A DNA stretch of 64,000 nucleotides from the NCBI RefSeq assembly GCF_003032475.1, contig NZ_CP028369.1, forward strand, positions 8,990,001 through 9,054,000, in the 5' to 3' direction. Source of the stretch: Streptomyces sp. P3. GTDB lineage: Bacteria > Actinomycetota > Actinomycetes > Streptomycetales > Streptomycetaceae. Positions 42,554 through 51,969 of the stretch are shown here, piece by piece; position 1 is the first letter of the stretch, and the number at the start of each line of letters is the position of its first letter. The translations under genes and the position numbers were made by a program. The notes below the pieces were generated by a model. That model was not told the DNA's origin and did no database searches. It saw only the letters and a list, made by a program, of their open reading frames with translations.

Positions 42554-42568
42554 CCCCAGCTCCTGGGG
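42554..42568. terminator. short hairpin between converging genes
   Basis: A 6-bp stem (ccccag/ctgggg) with a three-base loop, between the stop at 42504 (plus) and the IstB stop at 42578 (minus). Confidence 0.35.
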
Positions 42569-42577
42569 TGGGTTCGC

Positions 42578-43339
42578 CTACTTGGCCGGGGGCTCGGTGG
42601 TTCCCTTCGGCCGCTTGTCGGGCCGGTAGCCGGGGCCGTTCATGATGACTTGGCGGCTGGAGTTGATCAGCCGGTCCAGGAGCGACTCGGCGACGACGGG
42701 GTTGGGGAAGAGGGGATACCAGTCGCTCGGCGCCCTGTTGCTGGTGATGATCAGGGACCGGCCCTGCCGCTCGGAGACAAGTTCGTAGAGGCCGTCGGCC
42801 TGGGATGCGGACAGCTGGCGCATGGCGAAGTCGTCGAGGATGAGCAGGTCGGGGCGGATGAGTTCGCGCATGCGCTTGTCCCAGGTGCGGTCCGCGTGGC
42901 CGCCGGCGAGTTCGGCGAGGATGCGGCCGGTCTTGGCGAAGCGGACGCCTGCGCCCTGGCGGACAGCCTGGTGGCCGAGGGCCTGGGCGACGTGTGTCTT
43001 CCCGACGCCGACGGGACCGAACAGAATGACGGACTTGCCGGAGTGGAGCCAGCGCGGGGCCGCGAGGTCGCGGATCTGGGCGGCGGGCAGCTTCGGGGCG
43101 GCGTTGAAGTCGAAGCCCTCCAGGGTGGCTTGCTGCTCGAACTTGGCCTTGCGCAGGCGGCGTTCGAGCGCGACAAACTCACGCCGGGGGATCTCGTCGT
43201 GGCAGAGGACCTGGAGGAAGTCGAGGTGTCCCAGTTCGCCGTTCTGGGCCTGGGTGAGGCGGGCGTCGAGGGTTTCGAGCATCCCGGACAGCCGCAGGGT
43301 CTTGAGGGAGTCGCGCAGGGCGGTGGCCATCACGCTCAT
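42578..43339 (-). CDS. istB: IS21-family helper ATPase IstB
   Basis: A 253-residue AAA+ ATPase that assists the IstA transposase of IS21 elements by selecting target DNA. Walker A is GPVGVGKTH (about 108-116), Walker B is LLILDDFAMRQ, and the sensor/arginine region is IITSNRAPSDW with LLDRLINSS. Length is normal and the frame intact. Its ATG overlaps the stop of the IstA remnant, the normal istA-istB coupling, but IstA is truncated, so the element cannot move by itself. Confidence 0.9.
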   Translation of the reverse strand: MSVMATALRDSLKTLRLSGMLETLDARLTQAQNGELGHLDFLQVLCHDEIPRREFVALERRLRKAKFEQQATLEGFDFNAAPKLPAAQIRDLAAPRWLHSGKSVILFGPVGVGKTHVAQALGHQAVRQGAGVRFAKTGRILAELAGGHADRTWDKRMRELIRPDLLILDDFAMRQLSASQADGLYELVSERQGRSLIITSNRAPSDWYPLFPNPVVAESLLDRLINSSRQVIMNGPGYRPDKRPKGTTEPPAK

Positions 43340-43911
43340 CGGGCAGCCTCCTCGGCGTCATCGTGACCCTGGTCGTCGTGGACGCTGCCGGGGATCTGGG
43401 CGGGGACGGTAGCGGCGAACAGGCCCTCGGGTCCGTGCAGGAAGGCCGAGGCTCCGGCGTCGCCGGTCTCGGGTTCCGGGTCGGTCTCGGTGCCGGCGAC
43501 CAGGATGCCCTTGACGGTGCGGTAGGACGGGTCGCCGACCGCGATCGCCTTGCGGCAGGCGGCCTCCGGGCGGGTGTCGCCGTACTTCTTCCGCAGCCCG
43601 AGCACCCCCTGGGCGGCCCGGAGCCGGTAGAGGGCGTTGACCTCCAGGAGCTGGTCGATCACCTCCCGGCAGGCGTCCCCGACCTGGGATGCCTGGCCGC
43701 GGCACCAGATCGGCGTCCTCTGCTCGCCCGGCGAGGACGCCGTTCTCAAACCGGGCGCCATCGCGGACCAGGCGCCAGGTGGGCTCCGGTGATCACCCGC
43801 CGGCGGGTCTGGGCGGACTCGACGAGCTTGAACACCATCGCAAGCGCGGCGGGGCTGCCAGCGCCGCGAGTGACCAGGGCCGCGCCCGGCCGGCGAACGG
43901 GCTGACGACAC
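43336..43911 (-). pseudogene. C-terminal remnant of the IS21 transposase IstA
   Basis: Only the C-terminal part of IstA is recognisable: QVGDACREVIDQLLEVNALYR, then LRAAQGVLGLRKKYG, ACRKAIAVGDPSYRTVKGIL. The catalytic DDE domain and N-terminal HTH are missing; the open frame's first 45 residues do not match. The stop overlaps the istB start. It is a truncated, inactive gene. Confidence 0.75.
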
Positions 43912-44000
43912 GTCTGCGGGCGGGTCCGTGAAGGATTTGGTGATGCGGTCGTCGTACGGATGATCTAGCCTCGCGCTGTTCTCAGGGGAGGGGATGACGC

Positions 44001-44729
44001 ATGGGGCGTATGGGCCGATGGGCTGTCGTGTGCGCGGCTGCCTTACTGGTGGTGGGGTGCGGGCAGCGCCAGGCGCAGTACGGCCCTGACTACACCAGCG
44101 CCGAGGAACTGCCGGAAAAGCTCGGTACGAACGGCATCACCATCACGGTCGGTGATCCCGACGCGCCGGTGACAGTGCACCTGTATGAGGACCCCCGCTG
44201 CCCGTACTGCGAGGAGTTCGAGACCACCGGCGGCAGTGCGCACCTGCAGAAGGCAATGCTCGACCGCTGGGCCAGAGTCGAATACACTCTCGCCTCCTTC
44301 CTGGACGACCGGGTCGGCGGCACCGGGTCGAAGAAGGCGGTCAACGCGCTGCGCGCCGCGCTGGAGGAAGGCAAGTTCGTGGAGTACCACGAGGTGCTGT
44401 ACGCCAACCAGCCCGATGAGAGCGTCGATGGCTACACCGACGCCTACCTGCTGGAGCTGGCCGGCCAGGTGGAGGGCCTGCGCGGCCCGGAATTCGATGC
44501 AGCCGTGAAATCCATGAAATACCGCTCCTTCGTGACTTCCTCTCAGAAGGCCTACGAGAAGGCCGGGGGAACACAGGAGCCCGAAGGCCCCGGTACGCCC
44601 ACCGCGGTGATCAACGGCAAGCGGATCCCGTTGGAGTACAACGCCCTGCTCCTGGAGAGCGACGCTTTCGCCGAACTGCTGCAGGAGATCCACGACGAGC
44701 CCGGAGAGTGGCAGGACACCAAGCTTTGA
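44001..44729 (+). CDS. DsbA-family thioredoxin-fold lipoprotein
   Basis: A 242-residue exported protein with lipobox VVGC (Cys20), so lipid-anchored outside the membrane. The thioredoxin-like fold begins near residue 45; the active site is CPYC (67-70) in HLYEDPRCPYCEEFE. A cis-proline-type loop TPTAVING lies near 205. It is expected to make, reduce or isomerise disulfides in exported proteins. ATG 44001 follows AGGGGAGGGG. It stands alone; a VKOR-type partner that normally reoxidises such enzymes exists in this region only as a wreck (51,530). Confidence 0.86.
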   Translation: MGRMGRWAVVCAAALLVVGCGQRQAQYGPDYTSAEELPEKLGTNGITITVGDPDAPVTVHLYEDPRCPYCEEFETTGGSAHLQKAMLDRWARVEYTLASFLDDRVGGTGSKKAVNALRAALEEGKFVEYHEVLYANQPDESVDGYTDAYLLELAGQVEGLRGPEFDAAVKSMKYRSFVTSSQKAYEKAGGTQEPEGPGTPTAVINGKRIPLEYNALLLESDAFAELLQEIHDEPGEWQDTKL

Positions 44730-45065
44730 AACCACCGGGCCATGCGCCGCAAATCTCTGCGCACGGTCGAACCCGCCCCGCGCCCGGAGGGGCGACGAGG
44801 TGCCGGCGGCGCTGCCGGCACTGGTGACCCACCATTTGTGCCGCCGCATCAGCGCCTGCCTCACTCCGCGCACAGCACCTCCGGACCCTGCACGGCGCGC
44901 AGCATGAAGCGATGGGAGCGCCTGGCGAACGGCCGAGCACGGCCGGTTCCGCTCCGCACCCCTGAAGCGGTGGCCGGGTTGGGGCCGCTCTTGAGGCATC
45001 GGCAGCCGCGGGGTCGTCCACGGCCACCTTGCGGCGTGCTTACCGCCGTCGCGGGAGGGGAAGTG
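44730..45065. other. intergenic region, no gene supported
   Basis: About 335 bp. Frames on both strands are Arg/Pro-rich with no recognised domain. The last 20 bp hold the ribosome site (gggaggggaa) of the small gene at 45066. Confidence 0.45.
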
Positions 45066-45260
45066 ATGATCTCCATGACGAGCGTGATGCAGTACTACGG
45101 TCTCCTGTGGACCGACCCGGACGGCACCCCGCAGGCGTCGGCCGGCAGGTACGACAAACGGTCGGCGAAGCATCGCCGCACCGAGCTGAAAGCGGTGGGC
45201 TGCACCCGCGTCGAGATCGTGCAGGTCAGGCCGGGCGAAGTTCCCGAGCCCGTTTCCTGA
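45066..45260 (+). CDS. small conserved actinobacterial protein
   Basis: A 64-residue protein beginning MISMTSVMQYYGLLWTDPDG and ending RVEIVQVRPGEVPEP. GGGAGGGG lies eight bases upstream of ATG 45066 (GTG 45063 is an alternative). It has one short alpha/beta unit, no membrane segment and no catalytic motif. Similar small proteins occur in Streptomyces but have no function I can name. Confidence 0.58.
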   Translation: MISMTSVMQYYGLLWTDPDGTPQASAGRYDKRSAKHRRTELKAVGCTRVEIVQVRPGEVPEPVS

Positions 45261-45302
45261 GCGAAGCGGGACGAGGCGGAGCACGCCGGACGGGGTGCCC
45301 GT

Positions 45303-45521
45303 TTGGCCAAGCGCGTCCCGTCTCCTGTCCCAGCAGCACCTGAAGGCCGCGCAGGCCCGCCGACCGGACACCGTGTCGACACCCTCCACCGCGACGGCCG
45401 CCGGGTCATCGTCCAGGAAGTGAACTCCTACGCCGAAAGCGGTCCGGTGACGCGAACGCAGCCCCCGCTCACACTCGGCCGCCTGCAGGCCGTCGCACTC
45501 GACTCCCGGTGGGCGGGCTGA
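45303..45521 (+). CDS. possible small hypothetical protein
   Basis: A 72-residue frame from TTG 45303 with strong third-position GC bias (RVDTLHRDGRRVIVQEVNSY, then LGRLQAVALDSRWAG). The codon pattern supports coding, but the start is weak and could be elsewhere. No family recognised. Confidence 0.33.
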   Translation: MAKRVPSPVPAAPEGRAGPPTGHRVDTLHRDGRRVIVQEVNSYAESGPVTRTQPPLTLGRLQAVALDSRWAG

Positions 45522-46079
45522 CCGAAACGTTTGCTGGGACGCGATGCCCGCATGACGCACCGGACCAACGGCTGACGACGCTTTTCGACCGGCAGCGGCG
45601 CGAGCTCAGGCTCACCCCGGTTCGCGGGCCGTCGCGCGGACTTCAGCACCTCAGTAGCTGTTGTCGTTCCGATCTTGAGGGTTGTGCATCGATCGGGAGT
45701 CTCGATCGGGCGATCGCCACCGGCCGCGGGCATGAAGGCAGGGCAGGGCCTCTTGGTGGCTCGGGGTTGCGAAGCCAACCGAGATCCAGGAGACCCTGTC
45801 GCCGCGGTTGTACGTGCTCGCGCCGGCGGAGTTCAACTCGGCTGCACCGCCGTGTGATTGTGTCGCTCACCGGTTCGGGAACGCGGCTGATCGCGTGGAA
45901 CGTGTTCGGCGGTATCCCTCGGACATGACGGACGCGGTGGGCGGTCCGGTCACCTTCGAGTCGCGGGCGGATGGCGCCGATCGCTGTATTCGGCGTACCG
46001 GGATCAGCGAAGCCGCCCGCTCCGCTAACATATTCGAGCTCGCAGCAATTATGTTGAAATATGACAATCGGCTGAAAAA
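45522..46079. other. intergenic region before the PAP2 gene
   Basis: About 560 bp with mixed, non-GC-biased frames; the last 60 bp are markedly AT-rich (aacatattcg..., aattatgttgaaatatg) and probably contain the promoter of the PAP2 gene. A 52-residue frame from ATG 45925 runs into that gene but has no features. Confidence 0.4.
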
Positions 46080-47438
46080 TTGATATCTCGGATAGTACAA
46101 GGGTCCTCGCGAATAAGCGGTAGCCTTCGGGCGGTTCCATGGCGTCAACCACGCAGCATGCTGTGGGCCGCGGTGACCGTGGTGGGCCTCGGATTCCTCA
46201 TCGCGCTGGAGATCGCCTCGCGTCGATACGGCGAGCGGGGGCCGATCACCGACCAGGCGCGAGAGGTGATCTTCGCACCCAGATCAGGGACCGTGCTGTA
46301 CGCCAGCATGACGTTGATGATGGTGGTGCTCACCTGGCGCCAGCGGTTCATCGCGCTCGGTGCGGCGGTCGGTATCGACGTCGTCTTCTGGCTCGTGCGA
46401 CGGGCTGTCGACGCCGAGATGATGTTCGGCAACGGCGCACTGTGGGTGACGTTGGCCTGCGGTGTCATCGCCGTCACGCGCCGAACCGGCCGGGACCGTG
46501 TCCTGCTGCTGAAGGGCGTGGGACTGGCCCTGCTACTGGTGGCCGGCCGCAAGACCGGCTTCGCCTGGCTGCTGATCACGTCGAAGACCCGCCCGACGGT
46601 GCTGGACCAGTACGTGGCCACCGCCGATCACGCCTTGGGCAACCCGTCGTGGCTGGCGGGCCGGATCGTCGCGGCCACCGGCACGGTCGGCGCCCACATT
46701 CTCGAATGGGTCTACATCCAGCTCGCGGTCGCGGCGGTCGCGGTCACGCTGTACCAACTGCGCCATGTGGCGGTCGAGCGCCGCTTCCCGGGCCATCATC
46801 TGGTGCGCACCTTCCTGGTCATCGGCCTGCTGGGACCCGGCATCTACATGATCTTCCCGGTGGTCGGACCGGTCTTCGCCTACGGTGCCGACGGAGGACA
46901 CTGGGCCGTGGCCAACCTGTGGCCGCACACGCCGCCGCCGGTCGGCACTCCGCAGCCGGTGCCTTTCGACGGGGTCACCCCGCGCAACTGCATGCCCAGT
47001 CTGCACACGGCATGGGCCACCGCGATCTTCATCCATGCCCTCAAGGGCCCGTGGGTGCTGCGGTTCGCAGGCGCGTTCTGGCTGATCGCCACGCTGGGCG
47101 CGACGCTGGGCTTCGGCTACCACTACGGCGCGGACATCATCGCCGGTGTGGTGTTCACCCTCACGATCGATATGGCGCTGCGCTCGTTCGACCGTGGCTG
47201 GGACCGGTCGGCGAAGCGGTTCGTCGTCTACGGCGCGGCGGTCTTCACCGCGTTCTTGGCGTCGTACCGCTGTCTCTCGACTCAGATGGCCGCCCATCCG
47301 TGGGTGTTCGGCCCGTTGCTCATGCTGGCAACGGCCTCGGTGGTCTACGGCTATGCACGGATCACCAGGCTGTCGCAACGGACGGCGGTACCGGCCCACC
47401 CGGAACCGCGACGCGAACCGCAGCCCGAACCGGTCTGA
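46080..47438 (+). CDS. PAP2-superfamily integral membrane phosphatase/transferase
   Basis: A 452-residue membrane protein with about ten helices. The C-terminal half contains the PAP2_3 (inositolphosphotransferase Aur1/Ipt1-like) motifs: CMPSLHTAWA (C2, catalytic-loop His) and GYHYGADIIAG (C3, nucleophilic His), which face outside the membrane. The C1 motif of classical phosphatases is absent, as in the Aur1-like group. It may transfer or remove phospho-headgroups on membrane lipids. The start is uncertain: TTG 46080 gives the full frame, ATG 46158 would start just before helix 1; neither has a good ribosome site. Confidence 0.78.
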   Translation: MISRIVQGSSRISGSLRAVPWRQPRSMLWAAVTVVGLGFLIALEIASRRYGERGPITDQAREVIFAPRSGTVLYASMTLMMVVLTWRQRFIALGAAVGIDVVFWLVRRAVDAEMMFGNGALWVTLACGVIAVTRRTGRDRVLLLKGVGLALLLVAGRKTGFAWLLITSKTRPTVLDQYVATADHALGNPSWLAGRIVAATGTVGAHILEWVYIQLAVAAVAVTLYQLRHVAVERRFPGHHLVRTFLVIGLLGPGIYMIFPVVGPVFAYGADGGHWAVANLWPHTPPPVGTPQPVPFDGVTPRNCMPSLHTAWATAIFIHALKGPWVLRFAGAFWLIATLGATLGFGYHYGADIIAGVVFTLTIDMALRSFDRGWDRSAKRFVVYGAAVFTAFLASYRCLSTQMAAHPWVFGPLLMLATASVVYGYARITRLSQRTAVPAHPEPRREPQPEPV

Positions 47439-47898
47439 TCCGATGTGCGACCGGTGGAGCGAGACAGGGCACCACCGGCTGTGCAGGTCAACCTGGGTGG
47501 CGAGGCGCGCTGACGCACCTGTCGCCGATGCCGAGGGCCTCACGATGCCGCCGCCGGCATGGCGCGCCGCCGGCGGCACCCCCCTTGCGTGCGAGCCAAG
47601 GGGGACCTCGTCGATGCGGGAGGCGTCGGCAGATCGGGCCATGGCGGCCGGCGCTGTGCAGCCCAGCTCGCGTGCGCGAGGACAGAGCGCGCGTGCTCCC
47701 GCGCCCCCTGCGGTGCGGCACGTCGTCCCGAACGGGAGTACAGGAACCGGTTCGACCGAACCACTTGGTGGACATCACCCGCTCCGAACGCGAGTGCAGG
47801 AAGTGATTCGGCCGAAACACCTCAAAGGGTCGGCGTCCGTTCGGCACTCGCGCGTTGTGATGAACGGGCTACGGATCACCGGCGAAACAGGGGGAAAG
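47439..47898. other. intergenic region with two imperfect 40-bp repeats
   Basis: About 460 bp, no gene supported. Two imperfect copies of a roughly 40-bp sequence start at 47730 (gaacgggagtacaggaac) and 47786 (gaacgcgagtgcaggaag), 56 bp apart, upstream of the small membrane protein gene. Confidence 0.5.
47730..47825. repeat. two imperfect direct repeats, 56-bp period
   Basis: Copies at 47730-47768 and 47786-47825 share GAACGNGAGTNCAGGAA, then TTCGNCCGAANCAC. They lie 75-170 bp before the gene at 47899 and may be binding sites. Confidence 0.6.
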
Positions 47899-48165
47899 AT
47901 GACGGCAGGCGCAGAGCAGCTCCGCCAGGACGGGCACCGGATCGAGAAGTGGGCGGTCGGGTGGATGCTGCTGTCCCTGGCACTGTGGGCGTGGTTCGGC
48001 TACCGGTTCCTGCTGGACGACGACCGGGGACACTTCGAACCCGCCGAAGGCGGCCGCGCGCTGGTGGGCATACTCGCGCTGGCGGTCATCCCGACGATCA
48101 TCACGGCGGCGACCCTCGTGTACGCCCGGGTCCTGTTCCGCCTGGCTGGTCCTATCGTCCGGTGA
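47899..48165 (+). CDS. small two-helix membrane protein
   Basis: An 88-residue protein with two membrane segments (WAVGWMLLSLALWAWFGYRF and LVGILALAVIPTIITAATLV) joined by a short acidic loop (DDDRGHFEPAEGG). ATG 47899 has GGGGGAAAG upstream. No family recognised; a bitopic regulator or subunit is possible. It precedes the tandem boxes at 48265-48301. Confidence 0.6.
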   Translation: MTAGAEQLRQDGHRIEKWAVGWMLLSLALWAWFGYRFLLDDDRGHFEPAEGGRALVGILALAVIPTIITAATLVYARVLFRLAGPIVR

Positions 48166-48264
48166 CGCCCTGCCGGAACATACAGCACCCACTCGGCGCT
48201 GACAGGCTGGTCATGCCCAGCCACTCTCGTACGGCCGTTCGGCCCTGGGTGAGGCGGCTGAAAC

Positions 48265-48301
48265 AGGACCAACAGGCCGTTCAACGGAGCCCATTGGGCC
48301 C
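48265..48301. promoter_or_regulatory. tandem DevR/OsdR-like boxes, pair A
   Basis: aggaccaacaggccg (48265-48279) and gagcccattgggccc (48287-48301) are 15-base imperfect palindromes of the GGGNCC-N3-GGNCCC form, exactly 22 bp apart. They lie about 250 bp before the hemerythrin-MarR gene. Confidence 0.42.
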
Positions 48302-48553
48302 AGGCCCGGGTGCGAGGGGTGTCACCATGCTGGCCTGTGGCCGGACTGCAGGCGCCAAGGGAGCGCTGCGTCGACTGCTCGACCACGACGTGCGTGCCGT
48401 GGCGCGCAATGGGCGCGGCGTCCTCCCAGCCCGTTCACTCTCGACAGCACCGGCCTACTGGTGGAGGTGCCCGACGTGCAGGTACTCGGCCGACCCCCAG
48501 ACACGGCCGTACCGGCTGCCCCGGCCGGCCATGACCCATGGGAGACACTGCAC

Positions 48554-49693
48554 ATGAGCGCGCCCACTCACCTGGCGATCCCCGACGAGGCCACGGCTGT
48601 CGAAGCCGCAGCGGCCCACCACGCCCATCTGGCCGGGGTGTTGACCGAGCGAGTGGAGGCGCTGCTCAGCGCGGTGGAGGACGCCCCGAGCGCTACCGAG
48701 AGCGTTCGCGCCGACCTTGTGGCCTTCTGCGACCGTGAACTCCTTCCCCACGTGGCCGCGGAAGAGCGGACGCTCTATCGCGCCGCGCATGCCGTGCCCG
48801 AGGCTCGCCTGCTCGTCGAGAGCCTGGTCGACGAACACGGCTGCCTGGCCGTGCTCGTCGACGCCCTGCGCGGAGCGTCCACCCCCGCTCGGGCGGCAGC
48901 CGATGCCCGGGCTCTGCAGGTGTGCCTCGTGGAGCACCTGGCCAAGGACCGCGGCTTCGTGCTCCCCCTGCTCGCCGCAGCGCCCGATGTCTCCCTGACC
49001 ACGCTGCTCACGGACCTGGAACACCGGGTTGCGCAGAACATGGACTTGGTTTGCGGCGACGGTATCCGGCGCGGCAAGGGGGAACAGGGCGCGGCCCACC
49101 ACCAGGAGAGCGGAGGATGTGCGTGCGGCGGCGCGGCCGAGCACGGCGTGCGCGAACCGGACGAGTGGGAAATGCACCACGGCACGGTCTTCGGGGCCCA
49201 GACTGCCTTCGTCGCCACCACCCATCGCGCCGCCTCGGTGATCCGGCAGCACCTGGAGAACTCCGTACTGCGCGGCGCCGATCTGACCTGGACGGCATTC
49301 GTGGTGCTCTGGGTCGTCTGGGCCCGGGGTGAGTCGGAGACACGCCATGTCGCGCAGGGGGCGGGGATCTCCAAGGGGACGCTCACCGGAGTCTCGCGGA
49401 CGCTGGAGCGGAAAGCGCTGATCAGGCGTTCCGCGCACCCCGGCGACGGCAGGCTGGTGCTGCTGAGCCTGACCGAGGAGGGCGAGGCACTGATGCGGCG
49501 GCTGTTCCCGGCGTTCGACCAGGAGGAGACGTTCGTGGCCGCGCGGCTCAGTGACGAGGAATGCCGGAGCCTCGTGGACGGGCTGCGCCAGGTGGTGCTC
49601 CAGGTCGAGGAGCAGGGTGCGCAACGCCGCCGCGCCCTGTTGGCCGGCGCCCCGCCGGCTCCGCGCCGGGGCGGACGACGGCGGAAGACGTGA
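48554..49693 (+). CDS. hemerythrin-like / MarR-family regulator fusion
   Basis: A 379-residue two-domain protein. Residues about 20-180 form a hemerythrin HHE domain with likely diiron ligands in AAHHAHL, LPHVAAEERTLY, VDEHGCLAVL and VEHLAKDRGF. A linker carries the CxCG motif (SGGCACGGA) that usually joins HHE to DUF2249 in actinobacteria. Here the second half is instead a winged-helix MarR domain (about 215-365: VAQGAGISKGTLTGVSRTLE recognition region, SAHPGDGRLVLLSLTEEG wing). A diiron, O2- or NO-responsive repressor is a natural inference. ATG 48554 has GGGAGA upstream; the frame is continuous and shows no break at the junction. Confidence 0.78.
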   Translation: MSAPTHLAIPDEATAVEAAAAHHAHLAGVLTERVEALLSAVEDAPSATESVRADLVAFCDRELLPHVAAEERTLYRAAHAVPEARLLVESLVDEHGCLAVLVDALRGASTPARAAADARALQVCLVEHLAKDRGFVLPLLAAAPDVSLTTLLTDLEHRVAQNMDLVCGDGIRRGKGEQGAAHHQESGGCACGGAAEHGVREPDEWEMHHGTVFGAQTAFVATTHRAASVIRQHLENSVLRGADLTWTAFVVLWVVWARGESETRHVAQGAGISKGTLTGVSRTLERKALIRRSAHPGDGRLVLLSLTEEGEALMRRLFPAFDQEETFVAARLSDEECRSLVDGLRQVVLQVEEQGAQRRRALLAGAPPAPRRGGRRRKT

Positions 49694-49911
49694 GGACGGC
49701 GTTCTGAGGGGCCTTGCCGTCGGATTGGGCAGGCAAGGGCAGCACGTCGTGCGAAGGGAACGGACACGGGCCGCCCTGCGGCCTTGACGTCTGCAGTCCG
49801 CCGCAGGACGGATAAAGTCAACACTCCCTCAATCTGTTGAACCGCCCGCGAAGAGTCGCACCCCACTGGATCGCCGCCAGGCTCCCGGTCGTTCGGGACA
49901 CGGCGCGGCGC

Positions 49912-51363
49912 TCACGCCGACGCCTCCGCCAGGCCCTCGGAGAGCCAGCGCACCACAGCTTCCGCGCTGTACGGCCTGCCTTCGGGGGTGATCTGCCGGA
50001 GGAAACCGAGGTCCTGGCCGATGGTGACGACGGGAGGTTCCACCACGCCATGAGGGCGGCGCTGGCCGAGCCCGACGGCGGCCAGCAGCCCGTTGCACAG
50101 ACACTTGCGCCCTTGGGTCTCCTCGGCGGCGCCGCCCTTGCGGAGGTACATCGCGTCGGGTTCCGCCGGGCAGCGATAGCCGATGGCGCCGCGCTCGGTG
50201 CGATACGGGGTGCGCAGATAGCCCAGGTCGCAGACCCTGCTGCGAGCAGAGCTCACGTCCGGGTCGGCCAGCGTGCCGGGCAGATCAGCGACCTTGAACG
50301 GGAAGGCGGTCGGGGAGGCCGCAGGGTCGTTGCGCACCGTCAGCTCGGATCGAAGCTCGCGCTCGACCAGTTCACGCCGCAGGCGTGGCTCAAGGCCCGA
50401 CTCCTCGCAGAGCGCGAAGACGCTGCCGAGCTGGACGCCGGCTGCGCCCACGGCCCGGGCTTGACGCAGGTGTTCGGGATCGCACTGGCCGCCGGCGATC
50501 CAGAACGGCAGACCGAGGGCCGCCATCTTCGCGAAATCAGGGATGTCCCGGCAGCCGTAGACGGGATCGCCCCGCTCGTCCAGGTGCATTGGCCCGCGCG
50601 GCGGCGCGCTGTGGCCGCCTGCGCGATGGCCCTCGACGACAAAGCCGTCCGGCGTGGTCTGCGCGGAACGGCCCAGGTACGAGGCGAGCGCCGGCAGCGA
50701 GATGACGGCCAGGACGGCGGGGCGGCGCAGGCGCCCGGGCTGGGATTCGCCCAGGAGCGAGGCAGGGTTGAAACGCAGCGCGACCGGCCTGTCGTCGCCC
50801 TCGGCATCCAACCGTGCGGTGACGGGCTCGAGTCGGGCGAGCCGGGTGGCGATCTGGGGGATCTGTGCGGGGATGCCCGCACCGACCAGGACGTAGTCCA
50901 CGTCGGCCAGGATTGCCCCGAACATGGCGGGGACTGTGGCGAGCTGGACCTTCTCCAGGAAATTGACGCCGACCGGTCCGCCGTGGCCTTCCTTGGCGAG
51001 CCACACCTCGCAGAAGTTGCCCACGACGGTCAGTGACCGGGCCGGGCAGGCTTCGTCGGCCGTCAGCCGGGGCGTGGCTGCGAACCGCTCGCCGGCTCCG
51101 ATCCCGCCCTCGACGAAGTAGCGCTCCCGTATGGCATCGGCGAGTTCCGGTACGGGGAAGGCCGCCAGCGCCCGCCTCAGGTGACCGCCGGGGTCACCGC
51201 TCTGCAGCACCCGGATCAGCAGCGTGTCCACGGCGGTACCGGACACCACCCCCAGTTGGCCGGTGCGGGCGACGGCCCGGGCAAGGCGCCAGCCGGACAC
51301 CCCCACGCCCATCCCGCCCTGGATCAGCCACGGCAGCTTCGTTGTCGTCCGGGATGTGCTCAT
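49912..51363 (-). CDS. nitronate monooxygenase / PfaD-like FMN enzyme
   Basis: A 483-residue TIM-barrel flavoprotein of the nitronate monooxygenase (2-nitropropane dioxygenase) family. It opens LIQGGMGVGVSGWRLARAVA, has the catalytic-region VEGHRAGGHSAPPRG, FMN phosphate site FWIAGGQCDPE with GAAGVQLGSVFALCEESGL. It is longer than single-domain NMOs and carries a C-terminal extension with a CRCPAEP/KCLCNG cysteine area, similar to PfaD-type enoyl reductases or larger actinobacterial NMOs. Role could be nitronate detoxification. ATG 51363 has GAGGT close upstream. Confidence 0.8.
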   Translation of the reverse strand: MSTSRTTTKLPWLIQGGMGVGVSGWRLARAVARTGQLGVVSGTAVDTLLIRVLQSGDPGGHLRRALAAFPVPELADAIRERYFVEGGIGAGERFAATPRLTADEACPARSLTVVGNFCEVWLAKEGHGGPVGVNFLEKVQLATVPAMFGAILADVDYVLVGAGIPAQIPQIATRLARLEPVTARLDAEGDDRPVALRFNPASLLGESQPGRLRRPAVLAVISLPALASYLGRSAQTTPDGFVVEGHRAGGHSAPPRGPMHLDERGDPVYGCRDIPDFAKMAALGLPFWIAGGQCDPEHLRQARAVGAAGVQLGSVFALCEESGLEPRLRRELVERELRSELTVRNDPAASPTAFPFKVADLPGTLADPDVSSARSRVCDLGYLRTPYRTERGAIGYRCPAEPDAMYLRKGGAAEETQGRKCLCNGLLAAVGLGQRRPHGVVEPPVVTIGQDLGFLRQITPEGRPYSAEAVVRWLSEGLAEASA

Positions 51364-51529
51364 GGGACCTCGCAAGGGTTGTCGCCGGATCCGGCACGCG
51401 AACTTCCGGTTCCGTAACCTACGGTGGCGTACGTGGATGCTGCAGAACGTCCTGGTCCGGTCGATCTGCGGGCGCAGTAGGCCTGTTGCGTCGGAGCGGG
51501 CTGCTCCAGTAAGGGCGACGTGGCGGCGA

Positions 51530-51967
51530 GACGGCACTGTGGTGGAAGTTGCGGAGCGTCACGTACCAGAACAGGGCGAAGCAGATGACCCACACGACGA
51601 CGTAGTACGGGCAGATCCGGGCCGGGTCGTAGAAGCGACCGGCGGATCAGCGAGTGCACGAGCGGAAAGCCGGCAAGTGCTCCCGCGGCCGGCGTCATAC
51701 CGAGCACGGTCACCGAGGCCAAGGATCCCAGCCCGGGCAGCATGCTGGGGAAGCCGAACAGGCTGCCCTGCCGGCTGGACCCGAGGCCCGACCGGACATG
51801 ACGCCGGCGCAGCTGACCACCGGGCTGATGTTGCACGCCGGTTGACAGGCTGGGTCCTTGAGCCGACGCCAGTCGTCGACGGTGAGTCGGAAGGCGGCGA
51901 GCCGGCCGATGAAGCCGGTGACCGTCAGCAACAGGCGTCCGGCACCGGCACACGGGGTCGTTCTCAT
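51530..51967 (-). pseudogene. VKOR-family (vitamin K epoxide reductase-like) remnant
   Basis: Reading across frames gives a VKOR-type thiol oxidoreductase: start ATG 51967, then LLLTVTGFIGRLAAFRLTVD, CNISPVVSCAGVMSG (the family's first Cys pair region), a shift to SLFGFPSMLPGLGSLA, then after a deletion a third frame with ICPYYVVVWVICFALFWYVT, containing the CPYY version of the CxxC loop. At least two frameshifts and a deletion break it. VKORs reoxidise exported thioredoxin-fold proteins such as the lipoprotein at 44001. Confidence 0.72.
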
Positions 51968-51969
51968 TC

